Shown: piece after piece, positions 25,099-33,026 of the stretch
Layout of the letters: each line of letters opens with the position of its first letter
Numbering within the stretch: position 1 is the stretch's first letter
NCBI RefSeq assembly: GCF_023634765.1
Contig: NZ_JAMLFX010000012.1
Location: 1-39,959, forward strand
DNA from: Pseudomonas sp. AKS31
GTDB taxonomy: Bacteria > Pseudomonadota > Gammaproteobacteria > Pseudomonadales > Pseudomonadaceae
Direction of reading: 5' to 3'
Length of the DNA: 39,959 bases
The notes under the pieces: generated by a model
The model's input: only the letters and a program-made list of their open reading frames with translations
What the model was told of the DNA's origin: nothing
Databases searched by the model: none
Made by a program: the position numbers and the translations under genes

Positions 25099-25680
25099 AT
25101 GCACATTCAAAAGCTCGTGCTCGCAATGGCCATCGGCGCAGTTCTGTCGGCGTCTACGGTGCTGATTCCGGACAGTGTGTCGGGCGTGTCCAGTGCTCAT
25201 GCCAAGGATGGGGGGAGCGGTGGTGGTGGAGGTAGTGGCGGTGGAGGCGGAAGTGGTGGCGGTGGCGGTGGTGGCGGTGGAGGTGGTGGTCATGGCGGCA
25301 ACGGCGGCGGTAGCGGCGGTGGAGGTGGCGGTCATGGCGGCAGCGGCGGTGGTAGTGGCGGTGGCAACGGTGGCGGTCATGGCGGCGGCAACAGTGGCAG
25401 CGGTGGCAGCGGTGGCGGTGGCGGCAACAGTGGCCACAGCGGCAGCGACCACGGCTCCGGACACTCGGGCGACAGCGCCTCATCCGGCCGCAGCGGCACG
25501 CACGCCGAAGCGGGGGATGACCATGGCGTCCACCGCGCCGGTGAAGTCGGTGATGACCACGGGGTCCACCGCGCGAGCGAAGTCGGTGATGATCGTGGCG
25601 TGCATGCTGCAGGCGAAGTCGGCGATGATCGTGGCGTACATGTCGGCGGCGAGCCGGGCGATGACAAGCGCGCCAACTGA
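25099..25680 (+). CDS. Exported glycine-rich protein with Asp/His tandem repeats
   Basis: No known family is recognised. The 193-aa product has a signal peptide (cleavage probably after SSAHA), a long glycine-rich tract of about 90 residues (GGGSGGGGG with Ser, Asn and His), and a C-terminal array of about five 12-residue repeats of the form E-V-G-D-D-H/R-G-V-H-x-A-G (25508-25672). The regular Asp-Asp-His/Arg-Gly-Val-His pattern could bind divalent metal. ATG at 25099 has GGAG six bases before it. It lies 74 bp after gspF, where a weak sigma-54-like element (GG 25036-25037, GC 25048-25049, -12 CTGCA) is visible. It could be a surface or matrix protein exported by the adjacent machine; this is inference. 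Confidence 0.8.
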   Translation: MHIQKLVLAMAIGAVLSASTVLIPDSVSGVSSAHAKDGGSGGGGGSGGGGGSGGGGGGGGGGGGHGGNGGGSGGGGGGHGGSGGGSGGGNGGGHGGGNSGSGGSGGGGGNSGHSGSDHGSGHSGDSASSGRSGTHAEAGDDHGVHRAGEVGDDHGVHRASEVGDDRGVHAAGEVGDDRGVHVGGEPGDDKRAN

Positions 25681-25700
25681 TTTTTAAAAACACCACAAAA

Positions 25701-25793
25701 CCTGTGGGAGCTGGCTTGCCAGCGATGAGGCCCGATCAGGAAAAGTTGTACTGCCTGCCCCGCCGCCATCGCTGGCAAGCCAGCTCCCACAGG
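25701..25793. repeat. REP pair (forward-inverse)
   Basis: The forward arm starts at 25701 and the inverse arm ends at 25793, with 27-nt complementary arms of the GTGGGAGCTGGCTTGCCAGC family and a 39-bp spacer. It lies downstream of the glycine-rich gene and the convergent LysR gene, where it may end transcription. Confidence 0.92.
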
Positions 25794-25852
25794 GTCTTGT
25801 GGCATACGCAGATCAAGCAGGCTCACTCCTACAGTTTTGATGTGCGTAAGGC

Positions 25853-26752
25853 TCAGAGGGCGACGTGGCTCTCGTTCAACCGTTCACGCAAAAATTCAAC
25901 CAGCGCCTGCACCGGCCTTGAAGCCTGACGATGCTGCGGATACACCGCCGATAACGTCAGCGGCTCCGGGCGCAGATCATCCAGCACCGGCACCAGCCGG
26001 CCATCCTTCAACGCCGCGCCAACAATAAACGTCGGCAAATAGGTAATCCCCATCCCCTGTACCGCCGCATCCCTGAGCAACTCGCCGTTGTTCACGCGCA
26101 TGCGTCCAGTGACATTGACCAACAGCGGCTTGCCCTGCCCCGCATTAAACCGCCATTGCACCGAACGCCCATGGCCGTAAGGCAGGCAGTCATGGCTGTG
26201 CAGATCTTCAGGCTTGAGCGGCGTGCCGCGCTCGGCGAGGTACGCCGGACTGGCGCAGTACACCCGCTCGATCGACGCAATGCGCCGGGCAATCAGGGTC
26301 GAGTCTTCAAGCACGCCAATGCGCAACGCCAGATCGTAGCCCTCACCGAGCAAATCCACCGGCCGATCACTCAGATCGACCTCTACCGTAACCTCGCGAT
26401 AGCGCTGCAAGAACAGCGGCAGCAGACACCCCAGATGCGCCACGGCAAACGACAGCGGCGCACTCAGGCGAATCGTCCCGCGTGGCTCGGCGGTTTGCCC
26501 GGCGATGCCCTGCTCCACTTGTTCGACTTCACCCAACAGTCGCAACGCCGATTCGTAATAACTCTGCCCCAGCGGCGTCACGTCCAGGCGCCGCGTCGAG
26601 CGGTTCAACAACCGCACGCCAAGGCGCTCCTCCAATTGCATCAAGCGTCGGCTCACGAACTGCTTGGACAGGCCCAGTTGATCAGCCGCGGAGGTGAAGC
26701 TGCCGGAGTCCATGACCTGGCAAAAAATACGCATGTCTTCGAACGGGTTCAT
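25853..26752 (-). CDS. LysR-family transcriptional regulator
   Basis: This 299-aa regulator has an N-terminal winged helix-turn-helix (about residues 1-60: FCQVMDSGSFTSAADQLGLSKQFVSRRLMQLEERLG, then V-T-P-L-G) and a LysR substrate-binding domain (RGTIRLSAPLSFAV onward). The group resembles AaeR/DmlR-like regulators. A GTG at 26758 and an ATG at 26752 are both possible; I take the ATG. It is divergently oriented to the exported hydrolase at 26951, which is its likely target. The 198-bp gap holds a perfect REP palindrome. Confidence 0.9.
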   Translation of the reverse strand: MNPFEDMRIFCQVMDSGSFTSAADQLGLSKQFVSRRLMQLEERLGVRLLNRSTRRLDVTPLGQSYYESALRLLGEVEQVEQGIAGQTAEPRGTIRLSAPLSFAVAHLGCLLPLFLQRYREVTVEVDLSDRPVDLLGEGYDLALRIGVLEDSTLIARRIASIERVYCASPAYLAERGTPLKPEDLHSHDCLPYGHGRSVQWRFNAGQGKPLLVNVTGRMRVNNGELLRDAAVQGMGITYLPTFIVGAALKDGRLVPVLDDLRPEPLTLSAVYPQHRQASRPVQALVEFLRERLNESHVAL

Positions 26753-26848
26753 TGTCACTCTCTGGTGGACAGTTAAACGCTTTATAGCCGCTTTTTCACT
26801 TTCAGGCAGCTCATTAATCTGTGCTCACGGTTTAAAAACAACCCCAAA

Positions 26849-26919
26849 CCTGTAGGAGCTGCCGAAGGCTGCGATCTTTTAAAGATCAAAAGATCGCAGC
26901 CTTCGGCAGCTCCTACAGG
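26849..26919. repeat. Perfect 32-nt inverted repeat (REP of the GTAGGAGCTGCCGAAGGC type)
   Basis: Arms 26849-26880 and 26888-26919 are perfect inverse copies, with a 7-base loop. The inner ends are TTTT and AAAA, giving terminator-like symmetry. It lies in the divergent promoter region between the LysR and hydrolase genes. Confidence 0.93.
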
Positions 26920-26950
26920 GCACACAACTCATCAAAAAATGGAATTAAGC

Positions 26951-27970
26951 ATGAACATCACCAAAACCCTCACCGCTTCCCTCCTCGCCCTGTCCATCGG
27001 CAACGCCTTCGCCGCCGAAAACAGCGGTGTCGAGCACAACACCCAAGCCTTCCTCGACGCCCTCGCCGCCGGTGGTGGCAAACCGCTGGAGCAGCTGAGC
27101 CCGAAAGACGCCCGTGCGGTGCTGACCGGCGCGCAGGCTTCGTTGAAAGTGGATCTGTCCGGTGTTGAAGTCAGTGACAAATCGATCAAGGTCGATGGCC
27201 AGACCATCAACCTGAAAGTGGTGCGTCCGGCCAAGGTCAAAGGCGAGTTGCCGGTGTTCATGTTCTTCCACGGTGGCGGCTGGGTACTCGGTGATTACCC
27301 GACGCACCAACGCTTGATTCGTGATCTGGTGGTGGGTTCCGGTGCAGTAGCCGTCTACGTCGACTACACGCCGTCGCCGGAAGCGCAATACCCGACCGCA
27401 ATCAACCAGGCCTACGCCGCGACGAAATGGGTGGCTGAGCACGGCAAGGACATCGGTGTCGACGGCAAGCGTCTGGCAGTAGCGGGCAACAGCGTCGGCG
27501 GCAACATGGCGGCGGTCGTGGCGTTGATGGCCAAGGAGCAGAAAGCCCCTGCCCTGCGCTTCCAGCTGCTGATGTGGCCGGTGACCAATGCGCAGTTCGA
27601 CGACGGTTCGTACCAGCAATTTGCCGAGGGCCATTTCCTTACCAAGGGCATGATGCAGTGGTTCTGGGACAACTACACCACCAACCCGGCCGAACGTGCG
27701 CAGATCCATGCCTCGCCGCTCAACGCCAGCGCCGAACAGCTCAAGGGTTTGCCTGCCGCGCTGGTGCAGACCGCCGAATTCGACGTGCTGCGTGACGAAG
27801 GCGAAGGCTATGCACGGCATCTGGATGCAGCCGGCGTGCCGGTGACCTCGGTGCGCTACAACGGGATGATTCATGACTTCGGCCTGCTCAACCCGCTGAG
27901 CCAGATTCCTGAAGTGAAGGCAGCGGTGCGTCAGGCGGCGGCTGAGCTGAAGACTCATCTGAATCCATAA
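26951..27970 (+). CDS. Exported alpha/beta hydrolase (hormone-sensitive lipase / fold-3 family)
   Basis: This 339-aa protein has a signal peptide (cleavage near AFA). The oxyanion motif HGGG is at residues 107-110, the nucleophile Ser181 in GNSVGG, Asp278 in EFDVLRDEG and His308 in MIHDF form the expected triad. Family members are esterases or lipases acting on short-chain esters; the natural substrate is unknown. Export distinguishes it from most cytoplasmic members. ATG at 26951 begins the signal peptide cleanly; an upstream ATG at 26939 adds four residues. It is probably controlled by the divergent LysR gene. Confidence 0.9.
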   Translation: MNITKTLTASLLALSIGNAFAAENSGVEHNTQAFLDALAAGGGKPLEQLSPKDARAVLTGAQASLKVDLSGVEVSDKSIKVDGQTINLKVVRPAKVKGELPVFMFFHGGGWVLGDYPTHQRLIRDLVVGSGAVAVYVDYTPSPEAQYPTAINQAYAATKWVAEHGKDIGVDGKRLAVAGNSVGGNMAAVVALMAKEQKAPALRFQLLMWPVTNAQFDDGSYQQFAEGHFLTKGMMQWFWDNYTTNPAERAQIHASPLNASAEQLKGLPAALVQTAEFDVLRDEGEGYARHLDAAGVPVTSVRYNGMIHDFGLLNPLSQIPEVKAAVRQAAAELKTHLNP

Positions 27971-27975
27971 AAGCG

Positions 27976-28052
27976 AAAGATCGCAGCCTGCGGCAGCTCC
28001 TACCCTGGAATACGATTCCCTGTAGGAGCTGCCGCAGGCTGCGATCTTTTTT
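27976..28052. repeat. REP-like inverted repeat ending in a T run; probable terminator of the hydrolase gene
   Basis: Arms 27976-28003 and 28022-28049 are perfect inverse copies of AAAGATCGCAGCCTGCGGCA..., with an 18-bp spacer. Six T residues (28047-28052) follow on the plus strand. It lies just after the hydrolase stop and 27 bp before the MscS gene. Confidence 0.85.
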
Positions 28053-28078
28053 CTCACTAGCGTCGCGGTGTACCGGTC

Positions 28079-29506
28079 ATGACTCTTTTCTACGCCCACC
28101 TGCTGTCCTGGAGCGCCGTTCTGCTGCTGCTCGACGCGGTGCTCTGGCACTTCTCGCCCTTCAGCCATCGCGCCCCGAGAGTGGGTGTGCGGCTGGTGCT
28201 GTTTCTGGCGTTCACGGCGCTGGTGATCAACGCCGGCGTCAGTCCGTTGCAAGCACCACAATTCACCGATGATCGCGTGGCGCAGCTGGGGGCGACGGCG
28301 CTGGGGATTCTCTGGTGGCTGTACGCAGCACGGGTGCTGACCGAAGTGATCGGTCTGGCGCTGATGCGCCGCATCGGCCATAGCGGTCGGTTGCTGCAGG
28401 ACGTCATTGGTGCACTGGTGTTTCTGGTGGCCATCGTTGCGGCCGCCGGCTACGTGCTGGAGCTGCCAGTGAAAGGCTTGCTGGCGACTTCGGGTGTGGT
28501 CGCCATCGTTGTCGGTCTGGCATTGCAAAGCACCTTGGCCGATGTGTTTTCCGGGATCGTGCTCAACACCACCAAGCCGTATCAGGTGGATGATTTCGTG
28601 GTGATCGACGGCGTCGAAGGCAAAGTCTTCGACATCGATTGGCGCGCCACACATCTGTTGACCAGCGCCGGGACCATGGCGGTGGTGCCGAACTCGGTGG
28701 CGGCCAAGGCGAAGATCGTCAACCTCAGCCGCCCGAACAACATGCACGGCGTGTCGATCAGCATTCAGGTGCCGAATCACATCCGCCCGCGACGGGTACT
28801 GGATGCACTTGATCGCACCTTGCAGGGCAGCAGTTCGCTGTTGCTGACGCCAGCGCCGAAAGCCGTGCTGAAAGAGGCCGGCGAAACCATGTCGGAATAC
28901 GTCGCCAGCGGCTTCATCGCCGAGCTTGGCAAGAAAAGCGAAGTGCGCAATCAACTGTTCGACCTCGCCCACCGGCATCTCGAAGCGGCGGGCATTTCAC
29001 GGCATCCGGACGGCGTGATCGAACCGTCGACCCGTGCTCGTGCGTTGCTCGATGAAGTGAAAATATTCCGCTCCCTGAGCAGTGAGGAACGCGATCGCCT
29101 CGCCGAATCGATGGTTGCCCAACAGTACTCGGCCGGCCAGGTGGTGCTGGGTCTGGATGAAGTGCCGGACAGTCTGTTTGTGATCGCCACGGGGGTGGTC
29201 AGTGCGACGGTGCCGGACGGTGACAACAAGGTCGAAGCCGGGCGGATGGGGCCGAGTGAGGTCATGGGTGAGCAGAGCATTCTGGCGGATACGCCGTCGC
29301 AGGCGACGTTCACGGCGTTGACGTCGAGCATCATCTATCGCCTCGACAAGAACCTCACCCGTCAGTGCATGGAGCAGCGCACGGAGGTGGGTCGGGCGTT
29401 GAATAAATTGCAGGCGGTGCGCCAGCAGAACAGTCGCCTCGCGTTGATGGCCAAACCGGTGGCGGTGAGGAAAGGTGGGTTTCTCGGTTGGCTGCAGAAG
29501 CGTTGA
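28079..29506 (+). CDS. MscS-family mechanosensitive channel with C-terminal cyclic-nucleotide-binding domain
   Basis: This 475-aa inner-membrane protein has three or four N-terminal membrane helices, the MscS pore helix and beta domain (about residues 140-210: GLLATSGVVAIVVGLALQSTLADVFSGIVL, then VDDFVVIDGVEGKVFDIDWRATHL) and, from about residue 330, a CRP/cNMP-binding-like domain (SSEERDRLAESM, S-E-V-M-G-E-Q-S-I-L). It should gate an osmotic release channel, possibly with nucleotide-linked modulation, as in the bCNG channels described in bacteria. The start is the only good ATG, just after a strong REP element. Ligand-binding residues of the nucleotide domain cannot be confirmed by eye. Confidence 0.9.
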   Translation: MTLFYAHLLSWSAVLLLLDAVLWHFSPFSHRAPRVGVRLVLFLAFTALVINAGVSPLQAPQFTDDRVAQLGATALGILWWLYAARVLTEVIGLALMRRIGHSGRLLQDVIGALVFLVAIVAAAGYVLELPVKGLLATSGVVAIVVGLALQSTLADVFSGIVLNTTKPYQVDDFVVIDGVEGKVFDIDWRATHLLTSAGTMAVVPNSVAAKAKIVNLSRPNNMHGVSISIQVPNHIRPRRVLDALDRTLQGSSSLLLTPAPKAVLKEAGETMSEYVASGFIAELGKKSEVRNQLFDLAHRHLEAAGISRHPDGVIEPSTRARALLDEVKIFRSLSSEERDRLAESMVAQQYSAGQVVLGLDEVPDSLFVIATGVVSATVPDGDNKVEAGRMGPSEVMGEQSILADTPSQATFTALTSSIIYRLDKNLTRQCMEQRTEVGRALNKLQAVRQQNSRLALMAKPVAVRKGGFLGWLQKR

Positions 29507-29531
29507 AGCGGCAAGATCAAGATCAAAAGCC

Positions 29532-29806
29532 TCCCCCTCACCCCAGCCCTCTCCCCTAAAGGGGCGAGGGGGAAAGGGAGCAGACCGCATGCAATTCAGA
29601 ACCTGAGTTCGGCTCGGCATTGCAGGTCGGCGTATCCCGAAAGAACCCCTCGGTCAGTCCCCTCTCCCCGAGACCTCGAAGGGAAAGGGAGCCGATCTTC
29701 AAGCTGTTCAAAACTGAAGTTCGGCTCGGTATTGCAGGTCGGTGTACCTCGAAAGAACCCCTCGGTCAGTCCCCTCTCCCTCCGGGAGAGGGTTAGGGTG
29801 AGGGGC
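29532..29806. repeat. Compound interspersed repeat with two direct copies
   Basis: This non-coding stretch contains two direct copies of a 62-bp unit (29607-29668 and 29719-29780), flanked by CACCCCAGCCCTCTCCCC-type and GGGAGAGGGTTAGGGTGAGG arms in inverted orientation. The same unit occurs in inverse orientation at 62-122. No gene is seen between 29507 and 29823. Confidence 0.85.
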
Positions 29807-29823
29807 TCTTCAAGATCAGCCGA

Positions 29824-30447
29824 TTACTTGGCAGTGAACTTGGTATAGCTGTTGATCAGGTTGCGATAGTTCGGCAGACGCTCGGACAGCAGATGCGCCA
29901 AACCTTCCATGTCGTTGCGCCAGTCGCCCTGCAGCTCGCACGCTACCGAGAACCAGTTCAGCAGGTGGGCACCCGCCGCCGACATCCGCGCCCACGCCGC
30001 TTGTTGCACGGTGGTGTTGAAGGTGCCCGACGAGTCAGTCACCACAAACACTTCGTAGCCTTCAGCAATCGCCGAAAGGGTCGGGAACGCGACGCAAACG
30101 TCCGTCACCACACCGGCGATGATCAGTTGCTTGCGGCCGGTGGCCTTGATCGCTTTAACGAAATCTTCGTTGTCCCAGGCATTGATCTGGCCCGGGCGCT
30201 GAATGAACGGCGCATCCGGAAACTGCTCGCGCAGCTCAGGCACCAGCGGGCCGTTGGGACCAGCATCGAAACTGGTGGTGAGGATGGTCGGCAGCTTGAA
30301 GAACTTGGCGATGTCGCCCAGCGCCAGCACGTTGTTCTTGAATTCGTTCGGAGTGAAATCCTGGACCAGCGAGATCAGACCGGTCTGGTGATCGACCAGC
30401 AGTACGACCGCATCATCTTTGTTCAGACGTGTGTAAGGAACGCTCAT
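29824..30447 (-). CDS. ycaC: Isochorismatase-like hydrolase YcaC family
   Basis: This 207-aa cytoplasmic cysteine hydrolase of the isochorismatase superfamily aligns by eye with E. coli YcaC along its whole length, including VVLLVDHQTGL, RPGQINAWDNEDFVKA, LIIAGVVTDVC and VACELQGDWRND. Catalytic residues visible are Asp19 and nucleophile Cys118, with Arg84 in the nearby active-site loop. YcaC substrates are unknown; family members cleave amide or vinyl ether bonds. AGGAG lies seven bases before the ATG. It is the last gene of a minus-strand group with the amidohydrolase 70 bp upstream. Confidence 0.9.
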   Translation of the reverse strand: MSVPYTRLNKDDAVVLLVDHQTGLISLVQDFTPNEFKNNVLALGDIAKFFKLPTILTTSFDAGPNGPLVPELREQFPDAPFIQRPGQINAWDNEDFVKAIKATGRKQLIIAGVVTDVCVAFPTLSAIAEGYEVFVVTDSSGTFNTTVQQAAWARMSAAGAHLLNWFSVACELQGDWRNDMEGLAHLLSERLPNYRNLINSYTKFTAK

Positions 30448-30517
30448 GGCAAAACTCCTGGTGGACGGATGGATGAAACGTGAAGCGCCGACCGGATGAC
30501 CGGCGCTTCAGGGGAAA

Positions 30518-32356
30518 TCAGAAAGCGAAGCAGGAACAACCGAACGCGCCCCAGAAACCGGCGAAGTCACTGACCGGTGCGTTGGACATCCGCGCCTTTT
30601 CATGGCTGTGGGTGTGCACCGCACACGGCCCGCTGCACTGGTGAACCTGCGCCTGCAACGGCGAATTCGGCCGCCAGTGGCCCGGGACTTTCACCACCGG
30701 TGACCAGTCCGGCAGCACTGGAATCGAGCGCGGGCCGAGGTCTTCGAAGTCGCCGGCGGCGTAAACAATCTTGCCGCCAACCACGGTCATCACCGATTCG
30801 ATCCACTTGATCGCTTCTTCCTCGACATGGAAGAAATCCGCGCTCAGCGCCGCCAGATCCGCCAGTTGCCCGACCTTGATCTGGCCCTTCTTGCCCTGCT
30901 CCGAGGAGAACCAGGCGCTGCCGTGAGTAAACAGTTCCAGCGCGGTCGCGCGCGGCAAACCTTCTTCGTACAAGGCCAGGCCGCCGACGGTGCGACCGCT
31001 GACCATCCAGTACAGCGAAGTCCACGGGTTGTAGCTGGACACCCGCGTGGCGTCGGTGCCGGCGCCGACCGGTACGCCTTCGGCGAGCATGCGTTTGATC
31101 GGCGGCGTGGCCTCGGCGGCTTGTTTGCCGTAACGATCCACAAAATATTCGCCCTGGAACGCCATGCGATCCTGAATCGCAATGCCGCCGCCCAGCGCCT
31201 TCACCCGCTCGATGTTCTGCGGGGTGATGGTCTCAGCGTGATCGAAGAACCACGGCAATCCGTTGAACGGAATGTCACGGTTGACCTTCTCGAACACGTC
31301 GAGCATGCGGCTGATCGACTCGTTGTAGGTCGCGTGCAAACGGAACGGCCAGCGCTGCTCGACCAGGTGGCGCACCACCGGCTCCAGCTCTTCTTCCATG
31401 GTTTGCGGCAGATCCGGGCGCGGTTCGAGGAAGTCCTCGAAGTCTGCCGCCGAGAACACCAGCATCTCGCCGGCGCCGTTGTGGCGCAGGAAGTCGTCGC
31501 CCTGATGCAATTTCACGCTGCCGGTCCAGTTCTGGAAATCGCTCAGCTCTTCTTTCGGCTTCTGGGTGAACAGGTTGTAGGCGATGCGCACGGTCAACTG
31601 GTCGTCCTTGGCCAGTTGCTCGATCACCTGATAATCGTCCGGGTAGTTCTGGAAACCGCCGCCGGCATCGATCGCGCTGGTCAAACCGAGGCGATTGAGT
31701 TCGCGCATGAACTGGCGGGTCGAGTTGACCTGATATTCCAGCGGCAGCTTCGGCCCCTTGGCCAGCGTCGAATAGAGGATCATCGCGTTGGGCCGCGCAA
31801 CGAGCATGCCGGTCGGGTTGCCGTTGGCATCGCGGACGATCTCGCCACCCGGCGGGTTCGGCGTGTCGCGGGTGTAGCCGGCAACGCGCAACGCGGCGCG
31901 GTTGAGCAAGGCGCGGTCATACAGGTGCAGGATGAACACCGGGGTGTCCGGTGCGGCCTGGTTGATTTCTTCAAGGGTCGGCATGCGTTTTTCGGCGAAC
32001 TGGAATTCGTTCCAGCCGCCGACCACGCGCACCCATTGCGGGGTCGGCGTGCGGTCAGCCTGATCCTTGAGCATGCGCAGCGCGTCGGCCAGCGACGGCA
32101 CGCCTTCCCAGCGCAGTTCGAGGTTGTAATTCAACCCGCCACGGATCAAGTGCAGGTGCGAGTCGTTGAGGCCGGGGATCACGCAGCGGCCATGCATATC
32201 GACCACTTGCGTGTTCGGCCCGCGCAGGGCCATGGCCTGGTTGTCATTGCCGACGACGACGAAACGGCCGTCGGTAATGGCCACGGCACTGGCCAGTGGT
32301 TTGGTGCGGTCTACGGTATGAAACTGGCCATTGAATAAAATCAGATCGGCGCTCAT
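30518..32356 (-). CDS. YtcJ-like metal-dependent amidohydrolase
   Basis: This 612-aa amidohydrolase-3 family enzyme has N-terminal DGRFVVVG, the V-I-P-G-L-N-D-S-H-L-H-L metal motif at about residues 59-70, a central TIM barrel, and a later D-H-A-E-T/V-G-A-G-T-D block. Family members are annotated as amidases or deacylases with unresolved substrates. The last about 54 residues are atypical: they contain CSGPC, HTHSH and CSC, a Cys/His-rich tail. The start has GAGGAA before the ATG. It lies in a minus-strand cluster with DoxX and a monooxygenase fusion upstream and YcaC downstream, suggesting one catabolic or detoxification unit. Confidence 0.87.
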   Translation of the reverse strand: MSADLILFNGQFHTVDRTKPLASAVAITDGRFVVVGNDNQAMALRGPNTQVVDMHGRCVIPGLNDSHLHLIRGGLNYNLELRWEGVPSLADALRMLKDQADRTPTPQWVRVVGGWNEFQFAEKRMPTLEEINQAAPDTPVFILHLYDRALLNRAALRVAGYTRDTPNPPGGEIVRDANGNPTGMLVARPNAMILYSTLAKGPKLPLEYQVNSTRQFMRELNRLGLTSAIDAGGGFQNYPDDYQVIEQLAKDDQLTVRIAYNLFTQKPKEELSDFQNWTGSVKLHQGDDFLRHNGAGEMLVFSAADFEDFLEPRPDLPQTMEEELEPVVRHLVEQRWPFRLHATYNESISRMLDVFEKVNRDIPFNGLPWFFDHAETITPQNIERVKALGGGIAIQDRMAFQGEYFVDRYGKQAAEATPPIKRMLAEGVPVGAGTDATRVSSYNPWTSLYWMVSGRTVGGLALYEEGLPRATALELFTHGSAWFSSEQGKKGQIKVGQLADLAALSADFFHVEEEAIKWIESVMTVVGGKIVYAAGDFEDLGPRSIPVLPDWSPVVKVPGHWRPNSPLQAQVHQCSGPCAVHTHSHEKARMSNAPVSDFAGFWGAFGCSCFAF

Positions 32357-32399
32357 CGCAGTTCCTCAAGCAAAGTGAAAAGGAGCGAACCCCGCGCGC

Positions 32400-33026
32400 T
32401 TAGCGTGGCGAGGTTTCTTGGGAATCGAGGTGTTCATGGGCCTGGCTGGCTTCGAGCCATGGCGAAAACAAACGGGTGACCGGCGGCATCACCACGTACA
32501 CCACCGACAGGACGATGGTCAGGGTGATCAGGAAAGTAGCGACCACATAGTTGGAAAGAAGCGGATGCAGCGCCAGCAGTGGCCCCCAGATCAGTGGCAC
32601 GAGCAAGGTGTGCGGCAGAATCACCAGCAGCGTGACCACCGCTTGTTTCCAGCGCGGCGGCGGCGAAGCGGCATCGGCCAGTGGCGTAAACCAGAATTCA
32701 TTGATCGGCGCGACTTCGGTCTGATCGCCATCAGCCAGCATTGGCGCCGCTTCGGCGACCAGCGCCTGACGCTGCGACGACTCAAGCCACCCCTGCATCG
32801 CTTCGGTGCTGCTGAAGCGCAGCACACACGTGTAGAAATCGAGGCGCCCGCGCTTGCCGCGCACCACGTCCACGCCCAAGTGACCTTCACGCTGCCCCGC
32901 CACGCGGACGATATTGCGCAGCCAGGCCTCATACGCTGACTCGAAACCGGCCTTGACCCGGTGCTTGATGATCAGCGTGACCGTCTCATCGGCCCCCGGT
33001 GTTTGTGGATTGAGGACTTCAGGCAT
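32400..33026 (-). CDS. Antibiotic-biosynthesis-monooxygenase-type domain fused to membrane helices
   Basis: This 208-aa protein has residues about 12-105 forming an ABM ferredoxin-like domain (VTLIIKHRVKAGFESAYEAWLRNIVRVAGQREGHLG, then F-Y-T-C-V-L-R-F-S-S). Residues about 130-185 form two or three membrane helices (AVVTLLVILPHTLLVPLIW, YVVATFLITLTIVLSVVYVV). ABM domains act on small quinones or degrade reactive intermediates; a membrane anchor places this near quinones. It overlaps doxX by 8 bp. Substrate unknown. Confidence 0.82.
   Translation of the reverse strand: MPEVLNPQTPGADETVTLIIKHRVKAGFESAYEAWLRNIVRVAGQREGHLGVDVVRGKRGRLDFYTCVLRFSSTEAMQGWLESSQRQALVAEAAPMLADGDQTEVAPINEFWFTPLADAASPPPRWKQAVVTLLVILPHTLLVPLIWGPLLALHPLLSNYVVATFLITLTIVLSVVYVVMPPVTRLFSPWLEASQAHEHLDSQETSPR

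Noticed and set aside
25208..25470. Minus-strand Ala/Thr-rich and His/Arg-rich frames opposite the glycine-rich gene
   Set aside because: Complement of Gly codon repeats automatically gives long low-complexity frames without signal or family match.
26945..28978. 677-codon minus-strand frame opposite the hydrolase and MscS genes
   Set aside because: It spans two genes and a REP terminator in antisense; it is a codon-bias shadow.
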